The translations under genes were made by a program, and so were the position numbers. DNA of 64,000 nt from JAXLYE01 sp046351595 (GTDB lineage: Bacteria; Myxococcota_A; Polyangia; Palsa-1104; JAEUJZ01): the NCBI GenBank assembly GCA_046351595.1, contig JAXLYE010000001.1, positions 992,001 through 1,056,000 on the forward strand. The letters run 5' to 3'. A model generated the notes under the pieces. That model saw only the letters and a list, made by a program, of their open reading frames with translations. It was not told the DNA's origin and did not search any database. Below are positions 1-11,930 of the stretch, piece after piece (position 1 is the first letter of the stretch; each line of letters opens with the position of its first letter).

Positions 1-1218
1 GAGCTCCACTGCGCCGAGTCCGCAGCGGCGAGCGTGCGCGATGACTTTGCGCTGCGCCAGATCTGCGCCCGGTATGAAGCGGCGTCGCCCCTGCTCACCG
101 GCTCCGTCTCGCAGGCACGTGCGGCGCTGCGCCACCTTGCCGACGAGGCCGAGCGGCTCGCCCCCTTGCGCGGCTCCGTCTCGATCATGGAGAAGGTGCG
201 CCTGCGGTGGAGCGAGCCGCCGCCGCTGCCGGTCCCGACAGGTATCGGGTCGCTTGATCGAGCGCTCGGCGGCGGGCTGCTGCCGCGGGGTCTGTCTGTG
301 CTGGTCGCCGGCACCGGACGAGGCAAGACCGGGCTCGCGATTCAGATCGCGCTGGCGTGGCTCGCGCAGGGTCGATCCGTCCTCCACCTATCGACGGAGA
401 TGGACGAGCGGCAGGGCCTCTCGCGCGTGCTCGGGCAAGTGCTCGGCCGGCCCTGGCGCACGGTCTACGAACAGGGACCGGAGCACATCGAGGAGCTTGT
501 GCAGTGCGCACAAGACCGCCTCGCGGGCCTGCGCTGCGAGCCGCTCGGTTCACACGAGCGCCTTACGGATCTGCTCGCAGGCTGGCTCCGAGAACAGGAA
601 GGCAGGCCCCTCGCGGTCATCTTAGATCACCTTACCGACGCTGCGCGGAGCCATGGCAGCGCCGACATGCGCCATGCGACACAAGCCGTCACCGCGGAGC
701 TAAAGCACTTCGCCAGCAAGCACGGCGTGCTGGTCCTAGCGGTGACACAGACCGCGCGCGCGGTGACTCAGCCCGCCCGCGGCCAGGCCAAGCGCTCGGG
801 CCGCGCTTTCGAGAGCGCCGCCAAGGATGCCGGCGAGGTCGAGGCCGACTCCGAGGCTCTGATGTATCTGGATTCTGATCCTTGCCCGCAGGACGGCTCC
901 GCGCCGGCCCGGCTGCACATCTCCAAGTCCCGCGGCAGCGCCTGCAATCAAGTGGTCCCGCTCTGTTTCCATGGCGCGCTGGGAGTCTTCACAGAAGACA
1001 CCCCCGCCAGCCAGCCGAGCAGCGAGACCCAGCGGCTGTTCAGGACCATCGCCGGGCTAAAGGCCGAGGGCAAGCCGACGTCCCTGCGCGCCCTGAAATC
1101 GACGCTAAGGATGGGGCAAGACAAGCTCAGTGACCTACTGAGTGCGCTGGAAAAGCAGGGTCTCATTGCTCACGGCGCTAACGGCTGGCAGCCAGCGCCT
1201 GATGGAGCTCGACCGTGA
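1..1218 (+). CDS. DnaB/RepA-like P-loop ATPase (5' end may lie outside window)
   Basis: This is a RecA-fold ATPase of the kind used as a replicative helicase or loader by integrative elements. Walker A (AGTGRGKT) sits about 90 residues into the visible frame, and a Walker B-like strand (LAVILDH) about 110 residues later. The last 70 residues look like a winged helix that may bind DNA. A GTG start is possible at 34, but the frame is open to base 1, so the protein may begin upstream with a primase part. The next gene starts 400 bp downstream after a GTAC-rich region, and a tyrosine recombinase lies 3 kb away, so a role in replication of the mobile element is inferred. A RadA/KaiC-like ATPase is the main alternative; the C-terminal winged helix favours the element helicase. 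Confidence 0.72.
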   Translation, partial: ELHCAESAAASVRDDFALRQICARYEAASPLLTGSVSQARAALRHLADEAERLAPLRGSVSIMEKVRLRWSEPPPLPVPTGIGSLDRALGGGLLPRGLSVLVAGTGRGKTGLAIQIALAWLAQGRSVLHLSTEMDERQGLSRVLGQVLGRPWRTVYEQGPEHIEELVQCAQDRLAGLRCEPLGSHERLTDLLAGWLREQEGRPLAVILDHLTDAARSHGSADMRHATQAVTAELKHFASKHGVLVLAVTQTARAVTQPARGQAKRSGRAFESAAKDAGEVEADSEALMYLDSDPCPQDGSAPARLHISKSRGSACNQVVPLCFHGALGVFTEDTPASQPSSETQRLFRTIAGLKAEGKPTSLRALKSTLRMGQDKLSDLLSALEKQGLIAHGANGWQPAPDGARP

Positions 1219-1256
1219 GGCCAGCCGTGGCCTCGCAGCCTTCCCTAATAAGCCGA

Positions 1257-1413
1257 GTACGGCGGCTTATTGGGGGCTGTACTTGCCCGTACTCCGCGGC
1301 GCACAGCGACGGTGCGTACTCGGTGTACTCGACTGCACTTGCCGTACCTGAAGTACGCCCTGCGGCCCGTTCCTGGCTCCGTCGAGAAGTACGCAGCAGG
1401 TACGCGCGAGTAC
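1257..1413. repeat. Cluster of ten GTAC sites, iteron- or operator-like
   Basis: GTAC occurs at 1257, 1279, 1289, 1316, 1325, 1344, 1353, 1389, 1400 and 1410. About 0.6 would be expected by chance in 156 bp. Many gaps are 9-11 bp or about two turns (19, 22), so most sites lie on similar faces of the helix. The array is in the 407-bp gene-free stretch between the ATPase and the gene at 1626. It could be a replication origin or a multi-site operator for one of the ribbon-helix-helix-like proteins nearby. From 1414 to 1615 only GC-rich DNA is seen. Confidence 0.6.
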
Positions 1414-1625
1414 GCCCCCCCTATCGACCCACTTTTACGGCGAGCCCTTCTCTTACTGCCCGCAGCGCCCTCGTGCGCTCCACATCGGGGAGCCCGGAGG
1501 GCCCGGGCCCCTCGTGCGCGCGTGACCCGCAGCCCGCGAGCAGTGCGCCCGCGGCCCGCTGTTCCTTCGATCAACCGGCCCTGCGTGGGCCTCTTTCCAA
1601 CCTCACCACCGAGGAGCAATAGATC

Positions 1626-2339
1626 ATGCGCAACTCTCTCAGCATCACCCTGACCGACCCGCTCCGTCGGGAGAACGTCCGGCCCCGGCTCGACGCGCTC
1701 GCCGGCTCGACGGGCTTTCCCGCAGCCCAAATCGCAGGCCGAGCCCTTGTCATCGGGCTGCGCGCCATCGAGGAAGATTGGCACCGGCTCTTTCCCGCGT
1801 CCGACTCGACGAGCCCCGCGGCCCCGAGCGCGCCCACGCACCGGCCCGCCGAGACCGAGCACGCGTCGACCCGTGACGTAGGGTCCTGCACGGCGCCGCA
1901 CGCTGCGAACATGCAACACACTGCGGACCCGGATACGACCGCGCACGCACCTGCATCGCCGCTTGCTGCGCAGGCGGACCCGGCCCAGCCAGTCGACGCG
2001 GACACACGCACGCCGCACGACCGCAGCGCGCAGCCCGAGCACGCACCGCACCCCGAGGCGAGCGACGAGCCGGCCCCGACACAGCCCGCACCGTCCGGCG
2101 GGGTCTCGACGCGAGAGGCGGCGCAGGCGCTTGGCCACGGCAGCGAAGCCGCGCTTCGTCAGCACGTCCAGCGCCATCCCGAGCTGCGCCGCTTCGCCCG
2201 CAAGTCAGGCCGCGCGCTGATCTGGGATCTCGGCGGGCTGTGCGCCGAGTACCGCCGGCTCGGTTTCGCTCTCAAGGGTCAGCCGCTCGACGAGCAGCAG
2301 GCGCAGAGCCTCGGACCGGCTGAGGCGCCGCCGACGTAG
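1626..2339 (+). CDS. Putative DNA-binding protein with RHH-like N-terminus
   Basis: No known family is recognised with certainty. The first 60 residues have the pattern of a ribbon-helix-helix (a short strand NSLSITL followed by two helices). Residues 70-155 are a Pro/Ala/Thr-rich, probably disordered linker. Residues 155-225 resemble a small helix-turn-helix (STREAAQALGHGSEAALRQH). The ATG has a clear ribosome binding site (GAGGAG) and follows the GTAC array, so the product could bind it as an initiator or regulator. Its last 135 bp overlap the convergent gene at 2205-2561, an unusually long overlap in which both frames look plausible. Confidence 0.6.
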   Translation: MRNSLSITLTDPLRRENVRPRLDALAGSTGFPAAQIAGRALVIGLRAIEEDWHRLFPASDSTSPAAPSAPTHRPAETEHASTRDVGSCTAPHAANMQHTADPDTTAHAPASPLAAQADPAQPVDADTRTPHDRSAQPEHAPHPEASDEPAPTQPAPSGGVSTREAAQALGHGSEAALRQHVQRHPELRRFARKSGRALIWDLGGLCAEYRRLGFALKGQPLDEQQAQSLGPAEAPPT

Positions 2340-2561
2340 CCGGCGCTTGATCTGGCCGCGCTCGATGTCGAGACGGATCGCGAGCGTGACGGGCACGCGC
2401 ACCGATAGCGTCACCGTCGGCTCGTGCCCCCGCTCGTCGGTCCACTCTGTGAACGCCTCGCGGCGCAGCTGGCGGCGCTCGTGGGGCGGTAGATGGCGCA
2501 GCGCGGCGGCTAGCTCACCGTCGAGAAACTGATCAGAAAGGACGTCCGCAGAGACACGCAT
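2205..2561 (-). CDS. Small ribbon-helix-helix-like protein
   Basis: A basic 118-residue protein. Residues 48-95 fit a CopG/Arc-type ribbon-helix-helix: a beta strand (TVTLSVRVP), a helix, then a second helix (SRSEALRLLLVERL). Such proteins are usually plasmid or phage repressors or partition factors that bind short palindromes as dimers. It lies downstream of and on the same strand as the tandem-XRE gene (110 bp gap) and may be co-transcribed with it. No good ribosome binding site is seen, so the start is uncertain. It overlaps the 3' end of the convergent gene at 1626-2339. Confidence 0.5.
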   Translation of the reverse strand: MRVSADVLSDQFLDGELAAALRHLPPHERRQLRREAFTEWTDERGHEPTVTLSVRVPVTLAIRLDIERGQIKRRLRRRRLSRSEALRLLLVERLTLESETEPAVLGAQPAEIPDQRAA

Positions 2562-2670
2562 GTCATACAGAACCCCGCCGCGCGCCGCTTGTCCAGCGGG
2601 CGCACCGACGATTTTTTATTGCAGCGCGCCGTCAGCCAGCGGTGCGGTCCCTCGCACAGACGGCGCCAGG

Positions 2671-3255
2671 CTAAAGGGCACCGGGGGGAACGGCTGCGGC
2701 TCGCGTCCGTCGACGGGACGGCGCTTCCATGGGGCCGAGGCCGAAGGCCAGCCAGCACGGCGAGACGCGCAGCGCACGGGCCAGCGCATCCAGCTTTTCC
2801 AGGGTTGGCACCGTCGCTCCGGTCTCTGTCATGCGGACCAGCGTGTCCGATGTATTCGAGAGCTGGCCCAGCCCGTTCCGCGACAAGCCCCGCTCTGCGC
2901 GAGCCTCGGCGAGCCGGGCAGGCAAGCCATCGCACAGCAGGCCCGTAGCGGGACCGTGCGCGGCCTCGACGCCGAAGGCCAGCGCGCACGGGGAGATCTG
3001 CAGCGCGCGCGCAAGGCGCTCGATGGTGTCGATGCGCGGGATGCGTTCCCCGCTCTCAAGACCATAGGCGGCATTGAGAGAAAGCCCCGCCTGCAGCGAC
3101 AGCGCCGCGCTGCTCAGCTCTCGATGCTGTCGAGCCTTCTTCAGACGCTTGGGGAAGTCAACGTGTGCGGGGTTCTTCCTGCCTTGGACCACGGTCCCGG
3201 GTAGCACGCGGGCTTTACGGCGAGCCACTTTGACGGAACTGTGACGATGATTCAC
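2671..3255 (-). CDS. Regulator with two tandem XRE-type HTH domains
   Basis: Two Cro/CI-like helix-turn-helix units lie in one chain, about residues 34-95 and 110-172. Each ends in nearly the same signature (ARALQISPCALAFG and ARALRVSPCWLAFG), so an internal duplication is likely. A single-chain protein with two HTHs can bind a palindrome without dimerising. It is transcribed divergently from the operon ending in the recombinase gene and is the obvious candidate for the element's lysogeny-type repressor. The GTG start at 3255 is the longest option; the first 30 basic residues are not conserved-looking and the true start may be internal. Confidence 0.75.
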   Translation of the reverse strand: MNHRHSSVKVARRKARVLPGTVVQGRKNPAHVDFPKRLKKARQHRELSSAALSLQAGLSLNAAYGLESGERIPRIDTIERLARALQISPCALAFGVEAAHGPATGLLCDGLPARLAEARAERGLSRNGLGQLSNTSDTLVRMTETGATVPTLEKLDALARALRVSPCWLAFGLGPMEAPSRRRTRAAAVPPGAL

Positions 3256-3324
3256 ACAACTTGTTGGATATTGCCCGCGGCTGGGTTAAGAAGCCGTCGG
3301 GCACCAGATGCCCAAAACGAACAA

Positions 3325-3408
3325 GGGCCGCCGACTTGCGCCGACGGCCCCATAGCCCGCGCCAGACCCCAGCCGGCAAGCAAAGCGTCTGGCGCGAACG
3401 GAGGCAGT
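3325..3408 (+). promoter_or_regulatory. Two-hairpin leader before the small-gene/integrase operon
   Basis: Hairpin one spans 3325-3350 (GGGCCG with CGGCCC arms). It is followed by CATAGCCCGC and then a perfect 10-bp stem, CGCGCCAGAC (3358-3367) with GTCTGGCGCG (3387-3396). The sequence GCGAACGGAGGCAGT then leads straight into the ATG at 3409. The same order of hairpin, ATAGCCCGCGC, second hairpin and GAAC-GGAGGCAGT occurs before the gene at 54445. A conserved attenuator or protein-binding leader is inferred. Confidence 0.5.
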
Positions 3409-3819
3409 ATGCCCGAGCCTTGTTCAAAAGCCATAGGAGCACTTTCCCGACGGACACAGCAGCAGCAGGCCCGCGCACCGCGCCCCGCTCCGGACCGCTT
3501 TGCGGCTGCGTTCAAGCTCGATGACCCCGACGAGCGCCGCGCCTTTGATTGGATGCAGGCGTTCCACGCGGCCGACACCGGCCGCCGCCTGCTCGACGTG
3601 GCCCGCGTCGCGGCGCCCGAGGGCAAGCCCGACGCGCTCATGCTCACCGAGTGCGCGCCCGAGCCTGGCGAGCAGCAGCCCTCTTGGTGCGTGATCCGCT
3701 TCGAGCTGGTCGCGATCCGGGTGAGCTGGCGGACCTTCGGCCTTGGCTACGCGGCGCGGGCTGCCTTCCGCGCGTCGGTCGCGGTCCCCCGCAAGCTCGA
3801 CGAGGTGGCCCATGGGTAG
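3409..3819 (+). CDS. Small element protein of unknown function
   Basis: 136 residues, no family recognised. The frame is open from 3241, but ATG 3409 is chosen because GGAGG sits just upstream and the preceding sequence is the two-hairpin leader. The N-terminus is Gln/Ala-rich; the C-terminal 90 residues are compact (FKLDDPDERRAFDWMQAFH and a later VIRFELVAIRVSW strand), suggesting a folded domain. It overlaps the next gene by 8 bp and heads an operon with a HTH protein and the recombinase. By position it may be an excision or regulatory factor, but no xis-like fold is evident. Confidence 0.6.
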   Translation: MPEPCSKAIGALSRRTQQQQARAPRPAPDRFAAAFKLDDPDERRAFDWMQAFHAADTGRRLLDVARVAAPEGKPDALMLTECAPEPGEQQPSWCVIRFELVAIRVSWRTFGLGYAARAAFRASVAVPRKLDEVAHG

Positions 3820-4294
3820 CCTGCGACGGCTCTGCGGCGACGGACACCGCGCCCTCTACGCCGACCCGATCGCGTGGGCCAGCCAGCCCGGCCGCCGCTT
3901 GCTCCCCGTCGATGAGGATGGCGAGCAGTGGATCGAGCGCCGCCGCTGCCTGACCTGCGGCGAAGTCTTGCACCGGCTGTGCCTGGTCAAGGTGCGCTAC
4001 CTCGACGAGCCCGACCCCAGCGCGGCGCCGCAAAGCGCGCCCATGTTCGTCGCCGAGACGCTGCGCCTGAACGTGCTGCGCCAGCAGGCGGTGCGCCTGG
4101 CCTACCAGCAGACCGGCTCGCTGCACGGCGCCGCGGAGTTGCTCGGGGTCAACCGCCGCAGCGTCTACGGCTGGGTTGCCCGCGACCCGGACCTCATCCC
4201 CGAGCGCAGGCGCCACAAGCGCCGGCCGCGGGCGCTGCTGCTGTCGAGCGGCTCCGCGGACCCCGCCGACGAGCAGCCGACGCAGGGAGGGTGA
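3812..4294 (+). CDS. Helix-turn-helix protein with Cys/His metal-binding-like motif
   Basis: 160 residues from ATG 3812. The N-terminal half has CGDGH and CLTCGEVLHRLC, spaced like a small zinc site. Residues 85-125 form a Fis/HTH_8-like helix-turn-helix (YQQTGSLHGAAELLGVNRRSVYGW). The basic tail is Arg-rich. It overlaps the upstream gene by 8 bp and stops 4 bp before the recombinase start, so the three are translationally coupled. A recombination directionality factor or operon regulator is a reasonable guess, not shown by homology. Confidence 0.62.
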   Translation: MGSLRRLCGDGHRALYADPIAWASQPGRRLLPVDEDGEQWIERRRCLTCGEVLHRLCLVKVRYLDEPDPSAAPQSAPMFVAETLRLNVLRQQAVRLAYQQTGSLHGAAELLGVNRRSVYGWVARDPDLIPERRRHKRRPRALLLSSGSADPADEQPTQGG

Positions 4295-4298
4295 GCCG

Positions 4299-5369
4299 AT
4301 GCAGACCGAGCCAAAGATCTTCGGCCCCTACCCGCACCGAGACGGCTTTCGCTGCTTTCTGGGCGAGGGCACCAAGCGGACCGCGCTGCCGACCGCTGAG
4401 ACCCGCGAGGCGGCACGGCGCTTTGCCGAGGCCACGCTGCGCCAGCTCATCGCCGCAACCCCGGTGAGCATCGAGACGGTACTTGAGCGCTACCAGGAGC
4501 ACCTTGCGCTGAGCTGCCGCCCCGCCTCCATCACAACGGCCCTGTTCCGCCTAAAGAGCCTGCTGCCGGGCCTGTCGAGCAACCTGCAGGCGCTGACCCC
4601 GGCCAAGTGCCAGGCGCAGTATCTGGCGCTCGCGAAGCGGCAGAAGGCCGACACGCACCGCAACGCGCTCGCGACGGCCAAGACCTTCGGGCGCTGGCTC
4701 GTCGAACAGAAGCTGATCCGGCAGAGCCCCTTTGAGGCGATCAAGCCCGTCGGCACGCGCAGCCGCGGCAAGGAGCAGCTAACCCACGACGAAACCAAGC
4801 GCTGGTCTGACGAGGCGCTGCGGCAGGCGGCAGCGGGCAAGGATGGCGCGCTCGCGGCCTACATGGCGCTGCTGCTCGGCTTGCGCCCGGGGGAGATCGT
4901 CGTGCGCACCGTGCGCGACGTCGACGACGGTGGGACGATGCTGCGCATCCGCCACGCCAAGACCCGGGCGGGCGATCGGGACATCGTAATCCCCGAGGTG
5001 CTGCGGCCACTGCTCGCGGCCCGCTGCCGCGGCAAGGCCCCAGATGGGCTGCTGTTCGAGTCGCACTTTGACGATGGCGAGCCGACGCCTTACAAGGTGC
5101 CGTGGGTCCGCGACAACGTGCGCCGGATCTGTAAAAGGATCGGGGTCCCGATGGTCTGCGCCCACAGCATGCGCGGCAAGCACTCCGACCTAGCGGTGCG
5201 GGCCGGGGTCACGCCTGATGTTGTCGCTGAGTCGGTCGGGCACACCTCAGCCCGGGTCACGATGGGCCACTACGCCAAGCCCGAGAGCCTGCACGCGGTC
5301 CAGCGCGAGCGGGCTGCGCAGCGGCTGGGCTTGAGCGACCCGGAGCCCCGCTTGCGGCTGGTCCGGTAG
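4299..5369 (+). CDS. Tyrosine recombinase/integrase
   Basis: Site-specific recombinase of the phage-integrase family. Residues 1-50 look like an arm-binding domain, 55-145 the core-binding (SAM-like) domain, and 160-345 the catalytic domain. The catalytic set is visible: R196 (GLRPGE), a likely K221, H289xxR292, H315 (VGHTS) and nucleophile Y325 (GHY). ATG 4299 is chosen over a longer frame because it follows GGGAGGGTG by a normal gap and sits 4 bp after the previous stop. The gene points at tRNA-Leu, 115 bp away, with phased repeats in between; the tRNA 3' end is therefore the likely attachment site. Confidence 0.92.
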   Translation: MQTEPKIFGPYPHRDGFRCFLGEGTKRTALPTAETREAARRFAEATLRQLIAATPVSIETVLERYQEHLALSCRPASITTALFRLKSLLPGLSSNLQALTPAKCQAQYLALAKRQKADTHRNALATAKTFGRWLVEQKLIRQSPFEAIKPVGTRSRGKEQLTHDETKRWSDEALRQAAAGKDGALAAYMALLLGLRPGEIVVRTVRDVDDGGTMLRIRHAKTRAGDRDIVIPEVLRPLLAARCRGKAPDGLLFESHFDDGEPTPYKVPWVRDNVRRICKRIGVPMVCAHSMRGKHSDLAVRAGVTPDVVAESVGHTSARVTMGHYAKPESLHAVQRERAAQRLGLSDPEPRLRLVR

Positions 5370-5410
5370 TTACCCAGCCAGTTACCCAGCAGTTACCCGC
5401 CAATTACCCA
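5369..5410. repeat. Four GTTACCCA-type direct repeats, candidate integrase arm sites
   Basis: GTTACCCA at 5369 and 5381, GTTACCCG at 5392 and ATTACCCA at 5403 are spaced 12, 11 and 11 bp, one helical turn apart. They start at the recombinase stop codon and end about 75 bp from the tRNA. This is where arm-type binding sites of a tyrosine recombinase would be expected. Confidence 0.6.
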
Positions 5411-5445
5411 GCCGTTTTCCGGTCCCAAAATCCCGCCCACCCCAG

Positions 5446-5480
5446 AAAAGAAAAAGGCCGTTCCTCGTCGAGAAACGGCC
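5446..5480 (-). terminator. Rho-independent terminator of tRNA-Leu
   Basis: On the minus strand a 12-bp near-perfect stem (GGCCGTTTCTCG with CGAGGAACGGCC) is followed by a T-rich tract (the A-run at 5446-5455 on the plus strand). It lies 4 bp beyond the tRNA 3' end. It could also stop leftward readthrough into the recombinase gene. Confidence 0.75.
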
Positions 5481-5483
5481 CAG

Positions 5484-5565
5484 TGCGAAGGGGGGGATTT
5501 GAACCCCCACGGTGTTACCCGCTAGCACCTCAAGCTAGTGCGTCTACCAATTCCGCCACCTTCGC
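5484..5565 (-). tRNA. tRNA-Leu (anticodon GAG)
   Basis: The minus strand folds as a class II tRNA: acceptor GCGAAGG with CCTTCGC, a D-arm with GGTAGACGC, anticodon stem CTAGC/GCTAG around loop TTGAGGT (anticodon GAG), a long variable arm, and a T-arm GGGGG-TTCAAAT-CCCCC. The discriminator is A (5484) and CCA is not encoded. The integrative element lies directly on its 3' side. The anticodon should read CUC and CUU codons. Confidence 0.95.
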
Positions 5566-5643
5566 GAGGGAGGCTATTCAGTTTTTGGCTGCGGGCTCCG
5601 TTTGCCGGTGCCTTGGCCCCGGAGGGCGCCGTCAGCAGGAGCC

Positions 5644-5674
5644 TACTAAGCCGCAAGCGGGCCGCACCTGTCAA
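5644..5674 (-). promoter_or_regulatory. Possible tRNA-Leu promoter
   Basis: On the minus strand TTGACA (5669-5674) is followed after 19 bp by TTAGTA (5644-5649). The -35 is perfect but the spacer is long and the -10 weak, and it is about 80 bp from the tRNA. The rest of the 442-bp stretch between the tRNA and parC shows no gene or clear structure. Confidence 0.35.
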
Positions 5675-6007
5675 GTCAGGATTTTTGCAGGCGATTGCCG
5701 GGCCGCGGCCCAAACCCGCGAGCGCGGCCTATTCTCGACGGAAACAGACCTGCTCGTGCGGGAGCTCGCGGGCGGCGGGCGCTGAGGCGGCGGGCCCGGC
5801 CGCATGCAGAAAGTTGAAGCTGTCAGGTCTTATCCCTATGCTCCGCGCGCTCCCGCTCTTGGTCTACGAGCTTTGGTCGGGCTTCTGGCAGGTCTTTGGC
5901 AGCCTCCGCACCGCGTGGGGGGCTCCCGGATCGATCGCCGGCTCACGCCCGAGTGGCCGCTGCGCGCGGTTCCGAGCAGATCGTAAAGAGAGCCAGCACC
6001 CACAGCC

Positions 6008-8383
<2,376 letters not shown>

Positions 8384-8438
8384 GGGCGCGGGGCGACGGA
8401 GCAATCCGCAAGGCAGAACCTAGCGAGACGGCTTTTCC

Positions 8439-10370
<1,932 letters not shown>

Positions 10371-10569
10371 GGGCCCGCCCGGCCCGGCCCGGCGCGACTC
10401 GGGCCGTCGCCCCTGCGGCAATGTCGGCTGACGCGCGACCGAGGAGGCTGACGCGCTGCGTCGCTCCTGGGCTCTGGCGCAGGCGCCCGTTCCTCCTGCT
10501 GAAATCCTGCTCGCGGGCGTAGTACGATGACCGTGCTTTGGTCTGGCCCCGTCGAGAGGAGGCTCACCT

Positions 10570-11802
10570 ATGTCGAACTCGTTCGCAGCGGTCAATCGCT
10601 ACTTCGAGCGTGCCGCGCGCCTGCTGCAGCTCCCGCAAGAGGTCATCGACTTCCTGATCACCCCGCACCGTGAGGTCCGCGTCGAGCTCACGGTGCGCAT
10701 GGACAACGGCCACGTCCGCACCTTCACCGGCTACCGCGTGCAGCACGACAACGCGCGCGGCCCGTTCAAGGGCGGCCTGCGCTACCACCCCGAGGTCGAC
10801 ATCGACGAGGTGCGCGCGCTCGCCTCGCTGATGACCTGGAAGACCGCGGTGGTCGGCATCCCGTTCGGCGGCGCCAAGGGCGGCATCTCCGTCGATCCCA
10901 GCGAGCTGTCGCTGCACGAGCTCGAGCGCCTGACCCGCAAGTTCGTCGCCGGCATCCACGACATGATCGGCGACCACGTCGACATCCCGGCCCCGGACGT
11001 GAACACCACGCCGCAGGTCATGGCCTGGATCATGGACGAGTACAGCAAGCACCACGGCTTCCACCCCGGCGTGGTCACCGGCAAGCCCGTGGACCTGTTC
11101 GGCTCGGCCGGGCGCGACGAGGCGACGGGCCGCGGCGTGGTCATCGCCGTCGAGGAGTTCCTGCGCACCCAAGGCCACGAAGTGACCGAGACGCGCTGCG
11201 TGGTCCAGGGCTTCGGCAACGTCGGCAGCCATGCCGCGCGCATCCTGCACGAGAAGGGCGCGCGCGTCTGCGGCATCGGCGATCACACCGCCAGCTTCTA
11301 CGACGCCGCGGGCCTCAACATCCCGTCGGCGCTGGCCTGGGTGCGCGAGAAGCGGGTGCTCCAGGGCTGGAACGGCGGCCCGAGCATCCCGAACAGCGAG
11401 ATCCTTCTTCAGCCCTGTGACGTGCTGGTGCCGGCGGCGCTCGGGGGCGTGCTGACCAAGGACAACGCCGAGGCGGTGCAGTGCCGCATCATCGCCGAGG
11501 GCGCCAACGGCCCGACGACGCCCGAGGCCGACGAGATCCTCTTGCGGCGCGGCATCACCGTGCTGCCCGACATCTTCGCCAACGCCGGCGGCGTCACCGT
11601 CAGCTACTTCGAGTGGGTGCAGAACATCCAGCAGTTCGCCTGGGACGAGACCCGCGTGCGCGTCGAGCTCGAGCGCATCATGCGCAAGGCCTTCCGCGAC
11701 CTGACCCAGGCCGCCGCCACCCACCGCACCGACCTGCGCACCGCCGCGTTCATCGTCGCCATCGAGCGCGTCGCCCGAGCCGCCCAGCAGCGCGGCGTTT
11801 GA
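10570..11802 (+). CDS. gdhA: Glutamate dehydrogenase (Glu/Leu/Phe/Val family)
   Basis: Catalyses reversible oxidative deamination of glutamate to 2-oxoglutarate and ammonia with NAD(P). The substrate domain carries KGGLRYHP and the catalytic lysine in PFGGAKGG (about residue 102). The dinucleotide-binding domain has GFGNVGS (about 214). Length (410) is standard for the small hexameric enzymes. The start has a strong GAGAGGAGG binding site. It is separated by 200 bp from parE and appears to be its own transcription unit. Cofactor preference cannot be read safely from the sequence, and leucine or phenylalanine dehydrogenase activity is less likely given the PFGGAKGG/VDIPAPDV context. Confidence 0.9.
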   Translation: MSNSFAAVNRYFERAARLLQLPQEVIDFLITPHREVRVELTVRMDNGHVRTFTGYRVQHDNARGPFKGGLRYHPEVDIDEVRALASLMTWKTAVVGIPFGGAKGGISVDPSELSLHELERLTRKFVAGIHDMIGDHVDIPAPDVNTTPQVMAWIMDEYSKHHGFHPGVVTGKPVDLFGSAGRDEATGRGVVIAVEEFLRTQGHEVTETRCVVQGFGNVGSHAARILHEKGARVCGIGDHTASFYDAAGLNIPSALAWVREKRVLQGWNGGPSIPNSEILLQPCDVLVPAALGGVLTKDNAEAVQCRIIAEGANGPTTPEADEILLRRGITVLPDIFANAGGVTVSYFEWVQNIQQFAWDETRVRVELERIMRKAFRDLTQAAATHRTDLRTAAFIVAIERVARAAQQRGV

Positions 11803-11864
11803 GCACCAGCCAGAACATCCTGCGGGCCAGCTGACGGCGTCAGAACATCCCGCGCTCGCTGGAT

Positions 11865-11917
11865 TAGGACACTGTTCTAATTTTAGAACACTGTCCTAGA
11901 TTTAGGTCAACGTCCTA
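11865..11917. repeat. Three 15-bp palindromes at exact 19-bp spacing
   Basis: TAGGACACTGTTCTA (11865), TAGAACACTGTCCTA (11884) and TAGGTCAACGTCCTA (11903) share the pattern TAGRNCAnnGTYCTA. Each is a near-palindrome and start-to-start spacing is 19 bp twice. Units one and two can also pair as a 15-of-16 bp hairpin. The array is in the 128-bp gap between the convergent ends of gdhA and uvrA, so it is not an ordinary promoter operator. Just upstream CAGAACATCC occurs twice (about 11810-11855). Confidence 0.65.
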
Positions 11918-11930
11918 GCCGCTGCCCACC

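Larger units (their letters stand above)
1..5483. mobile_element. Integrative element (right-hand part) inserted at the 3' end of tRNA-Leu
   Basis: Helicase-like ATPase, several small DNA-binding proteins and a tyrosine recombinase occupy the DNA directly 3' of a tRNA-Leu gene, with the recombinase gene reading toward the tRNA. This is the usual layout of a genomic island, satellite or ICE that integrates in a tRNA 3' end. No capsid, conjugation or cargo gene is visible in this part. The far attachment site must lie beyond the left edge, where a copy of the tRNA 3' end is expected. The element type (phage satellite, IME or ICE) cannot be decided from here. Confidence 0.7.

Noticed and set aside
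11865..11898. LexA/SOS box near uvrA
   Set aside because: GAAC and GTTC-like halves have 3 bp between them rather than 4, and the site is at the 3' end of uvrA, not its promoter.
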